64,000 bases of DNA. Source: Actinostola sp. cb2023 (lineage: Eukaryota; Cnidaria; Anthozoa; Actiniaria; Actinostolidae). Positions 1 to 10,212 of this stretch are shown piece after piece (within the stretch, counting starts at the first letter, position 1; the number at the start of each line of letters is the position of its first letter). The notes below the pieces were generated by a model. The model was given only the letters and a program-made list of their open reading frames with translations, searched no databases and had not been told where the DNA came from. Position numbers and translations under genes: made by a program. The stretch is taken from NCBI GenBank assembly GCA_033675265.1, contig JAUJYZ010001410.1:142001-206000 (forward strand), in the 5' to 3' direction.

Positions 1-173
1 ATTGTAATCTAGAATTCAGAACTTGATCTCATCATCAGTGTATCCTGGATTTCAGAAGCCAACTTGGGAGTGGATAATGGCTACACGTACACGCTGCAGA
101 AGCTATTTAACTTTAGTAACTCACTGTTGTACAGTCTAGCATGCCTTGCAAGAAAGGGATGTACATTGGTTCT

Positions 174-678
174 TACTTCGTGTACCGGCACAGTTGACGT
201 AATTCAATAGTAAACCTAATTATGTATTCTTTGTGAGCTTCGTTCTATTTAATCACTTGGAGTCTTTTGTTGTTTCAATGAGGGTTTATCATGTAATTTC
301 AAAACTCATAGGACAAAAAATGATTATCATAGCTGGAAAGAGCTCGTTGAAATTAGTAAAAATGTGAAGTTTGGAAAAGATCGCTCCACAAATTACGAAG
401 ATATGAATTTTCAAAAATCGAAATTTTGTATGAAAACCTTTGTTGGAGGCAAGAGTTGCCTCCGAGCGTAATTTCCAAAGGTTTTCATACAAAATTTCGA
501 TTTTTGAAAATTCATATCTTCGTAATTTGTGGAGCGATCTTTTATAAAATTCACATTTTTACTAATTTCAACGAGCTCTTTCCAGCTATGATAATCATTT
601 GTTTGTCCTATGAGTTTTGAAATTATGTGATAAACCCTCATTGAATTACATCAACTGTGCCGGTACACAAAGTAACTT
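174..678. mobile_element. Foldback (inverted-repeat) element
   Basis: Two long arms face each other around a short centre at about 455-470. The outer part (174-210 against 643-678) shares GTACCGGCACAGTTGA and its complement. The inner arms (279-455 against 470-640) match over about 165 bases, including ATCGCTCCACAAATTACGAAG. No coding capacity. This is a non-autonomous foldback/MITE-type insertion downstream of the raftlin-like gene. The rest of 1-1,238 shows no gene; 742-1,200 is anonymous. Confidence 0.7.
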
Positions 679-1238
679 TCTATCCAAGCAACATCTGACT
701 ATGACAAATATTTGCCTCTGGAATCCAGGGTAGCTTCATTGCTAACTCAAAGTCCAAAATAGAACGTAATATTCCAAATAGAAATTATAGAATGTTTGTA
801 TGAATATATACATATCCATAATGAAATTGTAGAACTGGTGTGATACATATATATCTGAATGTCCTACATTTAGATCTACAGCTACTCCATTCAGTATGAG
901 AGCAAGTCTCCTTGTCAGCCATTCTCTGTTCCACCATGCATTGCAACTCAACAGAGCCTCACAATAGAGAGATTTAGCAAACACGACGCGACAACACTAC
1001 GCTAGATGACAAATATATCACATTTGGTCATTGCGTGACTACCGTGACAATGCCGCAATGTCAAGAACTTTCACAATGCCATTTCACTTGTTTTCACGTC
1101 CTCTTCATAACGTTGAGGATGCTAACAGTCGTTTTCACAGTTATTTGTCAGCACGCACGCCATCCTCTTTCACGTCGCGTTGTGTTTGCTAAATCTCTCT
1201 AATGTCTGCCAAGGAGACTAGCAGATTGATATTAGCAT

Positions 1239-1625
1239 CTAGTGTTTCTCTGATAAAGGTGGCGCACTTGGTTGTGCTCTATCACTGGCACTATATGGAG
1301 GCGGCGGCCCCTGTGGATACTGCTGTGCTCCAGTATAGTTAGGTGCACCAGGGGCACGGTGCTGGGTATAACTTCCTTGGGCATGGCCAGGAGGGGGCGG
1401 TGCTGGCTGGTATGGTGCTTGTGGTGGGGGTCCATAATTGGGTGGTACTTGACCTTGGACTATTCTCCTTTGAAAGAAGAAAAGGACCTTGTATGTGATT
1501 GTTCCAAGCCCAACGTTAGTGACTTCAGGTGTCTCTAGCATGCATGCCAACTCCCATCCTCTGTTTCCCATCTCAGAAATCATTGGAGTCCAATCTCCTT
1601 TGGCTTTTGTCTGGAAAAATCCAAT
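1239..1625 (-). CDS. Raftlin-like last exon
   Basis: Terminal exon of 129 codons including the stop. It starts after a pyrimidine-rich acceptor; a second AG 15 nt downstream (exon start 1610) is in the same frame, so a NAGNAG-like five-codon alternative is possible. It encodes the conserved GWELACMLETP segment and then a low-complexity tail rich in Pro, Gln, Ala and Tyr ending in PSAPPLSEKH. Confidence 0.72.
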   Translation of the reverse strand: MGFFQTKAKGDWTPMISEMGNRGWELACMLETPEVTNVGLGTITYKVLFFFQRRIVQGQVPPNYGPPPQAPYQPAPPPPGHAQGSYTQHRAPGAPNYTGAQQYPQGPPPPYSASDRAQPSAPPLSEKH

Positions 1626-4600
1626 CTGGAAAAAGCAATTCATATATATGTATTGTATTGTTAATATTGTTAATATTGCTACAAAATTATGTAACGCTTT
1701 ATTTTAGAGGATTATGTGAAATAAAATCGACACTGTTATTAATGAGCAGTACAATCAATTATCATTGATCATCATGATCACTATCATCATCATCATAGAA
1801 AGCTGAGAAGGGTCTGGGTACGAGAATGCATTGATCATCATCATCACTAGATCATCATCACTATCATCATCTCCACCATTATCACAATCTAATCATCATC
1901 AGCATCATTATCTGAATTATTACCACCACTTAATCATCATCATCACTATCATCATCACCATTATCATCATCACTCATCATCACCATCACCACAACCTCAT
2001 CATTATCACAATCTCAGCACATCATCTGAATCCTCATCATAATCACTAGCTATCACCTGACCTATTATCATATTTATTTCATATAATTTATTTCATTACC
2101 AGCACCATAATAATCATCATCATCACAATCATCTACACATTACCACAACAATCGCTACTACATGTACTTGCCTTGACAGTGTGTTTGTACTCAATAAGAG
2201 TTCCATGGTACACTGGTGTTGGGTCCTTTAATTTAGCTGCCTCCTTTTCAAAGAACCATACAGAATTGTGATCTCCACTGAATGTAAAATCTGAAAGAAA
2301 GAAAAATCCTGTGAAAATATCTTCATATTTTATGATATATTCAAAAACTGTTGATAAACAAATGATAATTAGCTGTACCTCCATGACTTCTTTTACCCTG
2401 GTCCCAGAAGATTTCTGTAAGTCGCCAGCCTTGTTGCAGATACCCAATAAAATGCTTCATCCAATCACATGTGACTTTGACCAGTTTTCCTGGACCAAAC
2501 ATCATAACTTGAACTGGGACATTGACCAGCTGATATGTGTAAATCATGGGATTACGATGCATAGGAATATTGAAGAACACATCACATCCAGTTTCTAAGG
2601 AAACGACAAGGAAACGAACCAATGAATAGGACAATAATGTGACTTTTGGAGGGCATATTGTTTATTTGTGGCCCGAGTAGTATCATTTTTACATGTAGGC
2701 CATCGTCCACGGACTTGATTCAGGCCTTCCACCTTGAATACTAGTCTTCCTCGCAGCCGTGTTTAGTCTCGTCACACAACACTTCCCCTCGCTACACACC
2801 TACTCTGACATTTCAATAGATAAAAAGCAGCACTAATCAGTCATACCATCGCTTGCTCCAAGTAGGTTCTTAGACAGTCCTGCAGACGTCCTCTTTTGTC
2901 CAGTGTGTTCGATACAGACAAGACGACCTCCTCTTGCAGTTTGCTGAGCGATCTACAAAAACCATCATGAATGAGCAAAACTGTATACTTGGATATATCG
3001 GTACACAACATCTCAAAGGGGTACATGTATTGACATGCTCATAATAGACCTTTCCTTCAATAACAATGAACTTAATGGCTTCAAGTCTAGATTGCGGTAG
3101 ACAAAATACTAACAGTAAATGTATGGGAATGTCTACCCCAGTATCAACCTGGAGCAGAAAACATTGTACATGTATGGTAAATGTATATTACAAGCACTTG
3201 TGTGATGAGGTGAACAGATTTGTAAGTAACAAACAATACTTACAGCTGCTAAAATGCCTGATGTGTTGGCAACTTCATGACTACGGCCACTCATCTGGTC
3301 CATTAAGCCTGCACGCTCAGTTGTACGTATGCTTGCCTTGGCCACTAGGAGCTGCCAACTGTGTTGCACAGGTGGTCTTAAAAGATCAAATCAATATCCT
3401 TTTACTTGGTAATAATATACTCAGGATAAGATGGCTTAATTAATACAAGTTTGGAAGCCGTTTTAAAAACCACCAGGCAGGATACATAAGATGTACTTAA
3501 TAATGCAAAACCCGTACCATAGAGTCGTTTTCGTATGAGTGGGAAACCTACTGCACAGAGTTACAGTCACGGTACGGAATCCAAGACATTCTATGCAACC
3601 AATCACAATGCACAAAATCATTGCTCAACCAATCAGAATGCTTGGACACGGCACGGTCACATCACGGTACCCTCACTGCATGGCATGAACCATACCTTCA
3701 AATCCTCATTAATTATTCACGAGGTATTCAGCCAATCCAATGGTCTGATTTTAATCCCTTGAGGACACTGGATACCTGGTCTAGTCCTCCTAGCAGTAAC
3801 TGGAAAAGTTTCTAGTTACTGGAACAAGTTGTTCCAGTAACTGGAAATTTTTCCAGTTACTACGAATAAATTAATTGAAAAACATCATGGCATGCATAAT
3901 TACTCTTTTATTGATCAGATTAAACAATTTCCTTTCAAATTCCATTCATTATCATTATGAGGTGGATACACCTCTTTTACTAAGTTAGATTATCATCCAA
4001 GTGCATTAAACCATGAAATAAACTGAAACTTGCACATCAATCAATCATCCGTCCGTTGATAAAGATACATTGGATATAATATCTATTTATATGAATTTAC
4101 TTAACACAAAAGAAGATTCTCTCTCGGCTGAATGCACTGTAAATGATAATTTAAGGCTTTCTGATTTGATTAATGGTTACATTGCAATTATTGCCACTTA
4201 TCTTAATTGGCCCATCGGAAGCATACTTCCATCCGGGCGGTTGTGGAGGTGCTACATTATTAGACATACTTAAGCTTTCATCTTCTCCCAAAATCTCATC
4301 AAAAAAGCTATCCAATTCGTCTATTTCAAAAACAGGCAATTCTTGTTCAGTTGAACTACTAGAAGCACTCGGCTTAGGCTTACTTTCAATAAAATCCTGC
4401 TTACTGGGTTTTACAGGGACCCAGAATTTCTGAAACATTTTGTTCCTGCTCCTTGCTCGATTTCTCATATGCAAAAAGAGCATTACTAGTGTGGCCACTA
4501 CGACTCCGAATTAATTTCTCTTCTACTTGAGCATTAAACAATTTAGTTACAGTTGTAACACGAAGACTGTGGCTCGTTTTTCTAGGAGCTCCTATTGCGG

Positions 4601-7600
4601 CACACAAATTAGGGAGTATTGCATTTAAACTGTGAATACCAACTGGAGCATTCTTAAACGATATATCGTTTTCAAATGGCTGAAAGTAAAACGCCTTATT
4701 CTTAACAGCTAAACTATTGACTTTCTCATAATAAAGCTTATAAATAGAAACTAGGCATCGCTCGTGATTCTCTTCCCCTACACTATGACATAAGTGTCTT
4801 ACTTTCCTTGGTGTTTTTTTCAAGTCTGAGATCCCCCCATGATACGTCTTAGATGAATTCTCCTTAAATGTAATGGTTTCCGAGTCTACTATAATATCAG
4901 AAAGCCTTAAACTACGATGCTCCTTCGATCTCATTCCAAATAATTTCCCATTATAGAAATAAAGTGTATTAAGAATAGTCTTAGCTGTTAAAGGTCCAAA
5001 TAGTCCGCTTTCCCACATCTTCTCTTCCTCCATGTCAGACATTGGTAGTTTTTCTGTATTCTGGTTTATGATCCCCATTTTGTGCACGTCTTTCATCTCG
5101 GCATCTAAGACTTGACGCAGATAGCTGAAACTGAGAGCAGAAAATAACATGTTATCTTTATGCAATGAAAAAAATAGCTTCTATAATATGAGTAATACCT
5201 CTAATAGAACATGCATATAATATACTATGTATACAGCATACCTTTCATTTGATTTATTCATCATATTTACATCCGACCGGCCTCTCGACTCCAAATATCT
5301 TTTTAGGGAAGCAACAATCTGATACAGAGTTTTTGCCGGGTATCTCTCTCCTTTCTTGTTGCACACCTCTTGGAGAATTTGGAAATCCAAAAATTAAGTG
5401 ACGGCACACTCATTTTTTCCCATGGCTTAATATCCAAGTTTTCAACTTCCTCGTGAGGTACAAATCTTGACTGACTTTTGGGTTCAAAAGTGGCCATCTT
5501 GTTTTCTCTATTATCACGCCATTCAGTAAAGATGTTCACTGCCCAGTTATTCTTGTATAATGTTGCTTTTGGGATAGCATTTTTCAATTTTAAATCTTGT
5601 TCCTTCGGCGCTAGAGGTTTTCTGAACCGCTTTAGTGGAGGCTCAAACTCGTCAGAGGAATCGGTTGCTCTTGACGCCATGCTGGATTTGCACTGAACTG
5701 AACCGGAAAACTGTAACTCGCAACTCAGGCTTGATTTAGCATATCCCGAGAGACTATGCCTTTAGAAAACATCATTACTTGAAAGCAATATGTACGAATG
5801 GCATGAATAGCACTGATTATTATTATGATTGCTCAATAAAGTTTTGTTCAATTAACACTGAACTAGCTTAATTGAAACCAGTAACTGTAACAGGTAATGC
5901 AGCTAACATATCCCGAGAGACTATGCTTTAAAAAATATTTGATTGCATTATGAACAAAAGGCAATTGAATAGCACTGATTGTTCAATTAACTTTGCTCTT
6001 CATAATAACAGTGATTAAAAGAATTTGTAGCCCTATTTTCTCGATATTTTTTAGTTTTCCTTGCAAAATACTAAACTACCAGCAACTTTTATTTGTCTTT
6101 GATTCCTCCCGAATAATTAATGAGGAGTTGAAGTCGTTCAAAGGCCTCCAATTCGGACTTGACGGGATTTCAAAGTCCTTGCAATGAGTTCAAGTCCTCG
6201 GCTTCGCCTCGGACTTGAACTCATTGCGCGGACTTTGAAATCCCGTCAAGTCCTCATTGTCGGCCTTTAAACATTACGTAACTACTTCCCACTCATACGA
6301 AAATGACTCCAAAATACAAACAGTGTAAGTGACTTGTGATCAAAATCCAAATTGTGCTGAATATTGCTGGCAATATGATGGCAGCGTGTGTCCACCTCTG
6401 CAATATTGTTGTTGTGATCCAACTTACTGAAGAACAGTGTGATCCTTCTTTGCAACATTGCAGAGGTATTAAAGATACACACTGAAATTGTGTGAATGCC
6501 AACAATTTTGCATGCAATGTTGCACTGTATGTTTTTCATCAGAGATCACTTACACTTGACATTCTTATGTGGACCCCTTCTTAATACCCAATAGGTCTAC
6601 TAAATATGGCCTAGCCTGTGTAGCAAGCTTTTCTTAGGCCGCGCGGAAGAGTTTTCGTTTTTTAACTTTCGCGTGGCCAAAAAACGAAAACTCTACCGCG
6701 CAGCCTAAAAAACGCTTGCTACGCAGGCTAAATATGGCCTGGAATGGACTTTCACTGGCATTCTTACCCTGAATAGGTCTACTAAATATGGCCTGGAATG
6801 GACTTTCACTGGCATTCTTACCCAATAGGTCTAATATGGTCTGGAATGGACTTTCACTGGCATTCTTACCCAATAGGTCTACTAAATATGGCCTGGAATG
6901 GACTTTCACTGGCATTCTTACCCAATAGGTCTACTAAATATGGCCTGGAATGGACTTTCACTGGCATTCTTACCCAATAGGTCTACTAAATATGGCCTGG
7001 AATGGACTTTCACTGGCATTCTTACCCAATAGGTCTACTAAATATGGCCTGGGATGGACTTTCACTGGCATTCTTACCCAATAGGTCTACTAAATATGGC
7101 CTGGGATGGACATTCACTGGCATTCTTACCCAATTGGTCTACTAAATATGGCCTGGAATGGACTTTCACTGGCATTCTTACCCAATAGGTCTACTAAATA
7201 TGGCCTGGAATGGACTTTCACTGGCATTCTTACCCAATAGGTCTACTAAATATGGCCTGGAATGGACTTTCACTGGCATTCTTACCCAATAGGTCTACTA
7301 AATATGGCCTGGAATGGACTTTCACTGGCATTCTTACCCAATAGGTCTACTACTAAATATGGCCTGGGATGGACTTTCACTGGCATTCTTACCCAATAGG
7401 TCTACTAAATATGGCCTGGGATGGACATTCACTGGCATTCTTATACCCAATAGGTCTACTAAATATGGCCTGGGATGGACTTTCACTGGCATTCTTACCC
7501 AATTGGTCTACTAAATATGGCCTGGGATGGACTTTCACTGGCATTCTTACCCAATAGGTCTACTAAATATGGCCTGGGATGGACTTTCACTGGCATTCTT

Positions 7601-10212
7601 ACCCAATTGGTCTACTAAATATGGCCTGGGATGGACTTTCACTGGCATTCTTACCCAATAGGTCTACTAAATATGGCCTGGAATGGACTTTCACTGGCAT
7701 TCTTACCCAATTGGTCTACTAAATATGGCCTGGGATGGACTTTCACTGGCATTCTTACCCAATAGGTCTACTAAATATGGTCTGGAATGGACATTCACTG
7801 GCATTCTTACCCAATTGGTCTACTAAATATGGCCTGGGATGGACTTTCACTGGCATTCTTACCCAATGTAGGTCTACTAAATATGGCCTGGGATGGACTT
7901 TCACTGGCATTCTTACCCAATAGGTCTACTAAATATGGTCTGGAATGGACTTTCACTGGCATTCTTACCCAATAGGTCTACTAAATATGGCCTGGAATGG
8001 ACATTCACTGGCATTCTTACCCAATAGGTCTACTAAATATGGCCTGGAATGGACTTTCACTGGCATTCTTACCCAATAGGTCTACTAAATATGGCCTGGA
8101 ATGGACTTTCACTGGCATTCCAGCCTATTTTCCCAATACCAGGAACATTGTTGAAATCAGCCAATATAAACCCTCGACTGTATGGCGAGCTCAGTTCACC
8201 ATATTTGGAAGTAATATCAGACGACACAACAGTCTTGGTTCCTGATAAACCACGAGTGGCTGAAAACAAAAAAACAAAAGCAGAAGATGAAATGAGAATG
8301 AAGTTTATTTTTGAAGCTATCCATGCAAATAAGAGTGCAAGTGACTCATGATCAAAAACTGTATTCTCCTTTAGAATTCAAAGAGACTAAAGGAGAATTT
8401 AGAATTTGACAGAGAACACAATATTTTTAAGGAGAATTTGTTCAGAGATCACTTGTCTTATAATATTATTGCACATTTAAGATTTTGTTCTCAAGACCTG
8501 GGGGAAGGGGGGGGGAGGGGGGGGGGTTTCCGATGTGAAAGGGGCGGGGATGATTGTCGTTTCTTTTAGAGGTGTAAATTACAGTTTTGGTGTATTTTAG
8601 GGTGTTCATGACAGAACACCAATACTTTTAGTCTGGCCAGTTTTAGAATGGTATATTTTAGGGTGTTCATGACAGAACACCAATACTTTTAGTCTGGCCA
8701 GTTTTAGAATGGTATATTTTAGGGTGTTCATGACAGAACACCAATACTTTTAGTCTGGCCAGTTTTAGAATGGTATATTTTAGGGTGTTCATGACAGAAC
8801 ACCAATACTTTTAGTCTGGCCAGTTTTAGAATGGTATTTTTAGGGTGTTCCCGACAGAACACCAATACTTTTAGTCTGGCCAGTTTTAGAATGGTATATT
8901 TTTAGGGTGTTCCCGACAGAACACCAATACTTTTAGTCTGGCCAGTTTTAGAATGGTATATTTTAGGGGTCAAATAAAGCCATGCCCAGATTGTTCTCCA
9001 TTAGGGGTTAAATTCAAATTTTCCAACAATCATCCCCACCCCTTTTACATGGAAGTCCCCCAACCCCTCCTGCTATTTAAACCTACAATATCCTTAGCTT
9101 ACTTTCACCAATTGTCAAGACTTCAATGGTATTAAAATTATATTCCAATCTTAGCCCTGAATATAGGTAAGCATCTACAGGTAATGGGGTGTGGTTCTTG
9201 TCAGAATATGTTCCATGTTGGCCAGATGAGCTGCTTGAGGTGCTGTCATCACCAGCAATGAAATTCCCTACCTTTTTCCTGCAATAACAATTGAAATATT
9301 TCACAATGAGCTATGCAATACCATTGGTTATTATATGGCCGAGTAATTTTGCGCACTCTGATTGGTCAATTTGAGGTCGGAAACTGAGAAATCGTAGAGT
9401 TAGCCATATAATAAACATCTCATTAACCTTGTTAGCTCGGTCCGTACTGTAAGTTATGGTTCCTTGCTTTTTTTCTTCCTTCTCATGGTCTGTGAGTTAC
9501 GCGCTTGGGCCATAAAACGGAGAAAAAAACTTGGCCAGTAACTTACGGTATGGGCCTCGCACTTGGTTAATAAGAGATATGTATGGCACCTTACGTATTG
9601 TTGATGAGTTTTATTTTGACCCTGTACACTTGGTTTTCTTGCCTCTGATTCAACTCAAGACACATTGATCATGGAAAGAACACATCTCACTTTCTCCCAT
9701 TTAGTGCTTATTAATGTTTCCCAAGTATTATTGCAGCCGATGTGATTAAGATGGATGCAATGCAATTTGTCCACTGACAAGAATTTGGAAAGAATCCAAT
9801 AATCTCAACTGTACAAATTTTAACTTAAAACTCAGAAACAACTAATAATACCAGTTCAAAATGTATCAAATTTGTATCTAATTCAGGATGTCTTGAAACA
9901 GATTGACATTTAACTGGTATATATTATTATAAGCTTACATGTACGTCACTGCATGTACTGTACGTACGTGTTTTTATATTTTAGGCTATGTAACTATCGT
10001 ATTATTACTTCATTGCTTTACATTTCCAGTTATATAACACATAAAATAATCGTAACAATTCCCAGTATAGTCACATGAGTATGATAATGTACATTTTGAC
10101 ACGATGTCAGTCAGTCAGTCAGTCAGTCAGTCAGATCAGATTCAGAACAGGATTACTCTGAAATAAGGCATCAGACCAACAAGACGACATACCTAAGGGA
10201 GCTAATGTTCAT
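1239..10212 (-). CDS. Raftlin-like protein gene (model incomplete in the middle)
   Basis: Raftlins are lipid-raft scaffold proteins at the plasma membrane. Exons on the minus strand: 10193-10212 (start ATG at 10212), 9103-9278, probably 8140-8259, then 3244-3358, 2847-2952, 2379-2594, 2172-2290 and 1239-1625 (stop at 1239). From 3,358 down to the stop the phases chain perfectly. The recognisable core is in the last exons: a QGWRL block, VWFFEK followed by DPTPVYHGTLIEY, then GWELACMLETP and a FFFQRR block, matching the order and spacing of the raftlin C-terminal half (GWQLTCVLPTP in the human protein). The C-terminus is Pro/Gln-rich instead of the acidic vertebrate tail. The proposed start MNISS lacks the Met-Gly-Cys lipidation signal of vertebrate raftlins. 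At least one exon is missing between 8,140 and 3,358, because the phase does not join there. Family call is fairly secure; the three 5' exons are tentative. Confidence 0.68.
1780..2160. repeat. ATC/ATT-rich simple repeat in raftlin-like intron
   Basis: Imperfect (ATC)n tract with interspersed CACCAT and AATCATC, filling most of the intron between the last two raftlin-like exons. The His/Ile-rich ORF across it is a repeat artefact. Confidence 0.8.
2172..2290 (-). CDS. Raftlin-like exon with a GC-AG intron donor
   Basis: Exon encoding the VWFFEK and DPTPVYHGTLIEY blocks. Its 3' border reads AAG then GCAAGT, the optimal context for the rare GC-AG class of U2 introns; no GT fits the phase at this place. 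The acceptor upstream is a clean polypyrimidine tract followed by CAG. Confidence 0.7.
2379..2594 (-). CDS. Raftlin-like exon, core domain
   Basis: A 216-nt exon in phase with both neighbours. It encodes the segment from CDVFFNIP through the QGWRLTEIF block and has canonical splice borders (acceptor TTAG, donor GTACAG). The neighbouring exon at 2847-2952 is read here in phase 0, giving a GGRLVCIEHTG segment; another frame of that exon is also open but breaks the phase chain. Confidence 0.68.
3524..3696. mobile_element. MITE family A, left part, split by an insertion
   Basis: Begins AGTCGTTTTCGTATGAGTGG and follows the other window copies (13851-14060, 39497-39662) base for base in order, up to GAACCATACC. 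The expected remainder (GTAACTACTTCCCACTCATACG) is found 2.6 kb away at 6276-6312. The element was therefore interrupted by a later insertion. Confidence 0.75.
4401..5680 (-). pseudogene. Crypton-type tyrosine recombinase (DUF3504-like), broken
   Basis: YR transposases cut and rejoin DNA with an R-H-R-Y set of residues. Here the catalytic region (4401-5155) shows an early Arg in FGMRSKEHRSL, the HxxR box as HSLR, a later SGHTS, and the Tyr in LFAYEKSS. The N-terminal part (5680 to about 5242) has a basic KRFRK segment and a GERYPAKTLYQI stretch typical of this class. An 86-bp intron with good borders lies at 5156-5241. Two frame breaks are visible: near 5370-5385, after LNFWISKF, and near 4410-4430, after VSEIL; the likely C-terminal region then continues in another frame to 4151 and ends in a GNNCNVTI segment. 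It is probably inactive, unless the breaks are assembly errors. Confidence 0.7.
5735..5990. repeat. Diverged direct duplication upstream of the recombinase ORF
   Basis: ATATCCCGAGAGACTATGC occurs at about 5741 and again at about 5909. Both copies are followed by TTTA, a variable stretch and then GAATAGCACTGATT. This is a duplicated block of about 100 bases at the 5' side of the recombinase ORF, possibly its promoter or terminal repeat region. Confidence 0.6.
6276..6312. mobile_element. MITE family A, right end
   Basis: Reads GTAACTACTTCCCACTCATA followed by CGAAAATGACTC, the complement of the family A left end. It closes the MITE opened at 3524. Confidence 0.75.
6586..8121. repeat. 52-bp minisatellite, about 26 copies
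   Basis: Tandem unit of 52 bases containing AAATATGGCCTGGAATGGAC, TTTCACTGGCATTCTTACCC and AATAGGTCTACT. Copies differ by a few substitutions (GGAATGG/GGGATGG, CAATAGG/CAATTGG, TTTCACTGG/ATTCACTGG) and rare 2-4 base indels. One copy is interrupted by a 117-bp MITE. The MDFHWHSYPIGL-type ORFs across it are artefacts. It lies in a raftlin-like intron. Confidence 0.93.
6613..6729. mobile_element. Hairpin MITE inserted in the 52-bp minisatellite
   Basis: Near-perfect palindrome. The left arm starts AGCCTGTGTAGCAAGC and carries GAGTTTTCGTTTTTT; the right arm ends GCTTGCTACGCAGGCT. The minisatellite sequence AAATATGGCCT is present on both sides, as expected for a target-site duplication of about 9-11 bases (Mutator-like size). 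Confidence 0.8.
8140..8259 (-). CDS. Putative raftlin-like exon 3
   Basis: A 120-nt open stretch between TTTTCAG and GTATTG containing SSPYSRGFILADFNNVPG. It joins in phase to the exon ending at 9103. The outgoing phase does not match the exon at 3,358, so another exon must lie between if this one is real. It abuts the end of the 52-bp minisatellite. An ORF also reads the same stretch on the plus strand, with no recognisable product. Confidence 0.35.
8335..8460. mobile_element. Short palindromic element remnant
   Basis: Contains AAGTGACTCATGATCAAAA, a palindromic TTCTCCTTTAG...CTAAAGGAGAA core and a closing GATCACTT. A related copy lies at 27745-27845 (AAGTGACTTGTGATCAAAA...), and the same motif occurs at 6327. 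Confidence 0.55.
8503..8600. mobile_element. G-rich dispersed repeat, copy 1
   Basis: A G-run followed by TTTCCGATGTGAAAGGGGCG and GGGATGATTGTCG...TTTTAGAGGTG. The same layout appears at 63,776 to the window end (G-run, CTCCGATACCAAAGTGGCGG, GGATGCTCATCGTCCCTTTT). Confidence 0.6.
8600..8968. repeat. 61-bp tandem repeat, six copies
   Basis: Unit contains AGGGTGTTCATGACAGAACA, CCAATACTTTTAGTCTGGCC and AGTTTTAGAATGGTATATTTT. The first four copies are almost identical; the last two have CCCGACAG instead of CATGACAG. The unit resembles the end of the adjoining dispersed repeat (compare GGGTGTCAGAAATAAAAATG near 63,870), so it probably arose by expansion of that element's 3' part. Confidence 0.88.
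9103..9278 (-). CDS. Putative raftlin-like exon 2
   Basis: An open stretch between TTGCAG and GTAAGC. It includes GNFIAGDD, a Ser run and the segment LRLEYNFNTIEVL, which could correspond to the tyrosine-rich N-terminal strand of raftlins. It joins in phase to the 20-nt ATG exon at 10193-10212 and to the candidate exon at 8140-8259. No strong residue match, so tentative. Confidence 0.42.
9329..9590. mobile_element. Inverted-repeat element
   Basis: TTATTATATGGCC at 9329 is matched by GGCCATATAATAA at about 9402-9414. A second, weaker inverted pair (CGGTCCGTACTGTAAGTTA against TAACTTACGGTATGGGCC) follows to about 9560. No coding capacity. Confidence 0.5.
10107..10134. repeat. (CAGT)n microsatellite
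   Basis: Seven perfect CAGT/TCAG units, just downstream of the proposed first raftlin-like exon on its strand. Confidence 0.95.

Larger units (their letters stand above)
3697..6275 (-). mobile_element. Crypton-like tyrosine-recombinase element inserted in a MITE
   Basis: An insertion of about 2.58 kb bounded by the two halves of a family A MITE. It carries the recombinase ORFs on the minus strand, and two similar sequences in inverted orientation: TTCAAATCCTCATTAATTAT at 3697 and, on the other strand, TTCAACTCCTCATTAATTAT starting at about 6132. These match over about 33 bases with few differences. To the right of the second lies a hairpin (6142-6272) with arms containing GACTTGACGGGATTTCAAAG. 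A local palindrome of repeated CCAGTTACT/AGTAACTGG units sits at 3794-3864. Whether the inverted ends belong to the recombinase element or to a carrier MITE is open. Confidence 0.65.

Noticed and set aside
6282..6539. Minus-strand ORF of 85 codons as a missing raftlin-like exon
   Set aside because: Candidate splice borders did not give the phase needed (in 1, out 2) and no raftlin-like residues were recognised.
8049..8351. Plus-strand ORF ending in an Arg/Lys-rich tail
   Set aside because: Starts within the minisatellite and has no recognisable domain. The minus-strand reading joins in phase to another candidate exon, though weakly.
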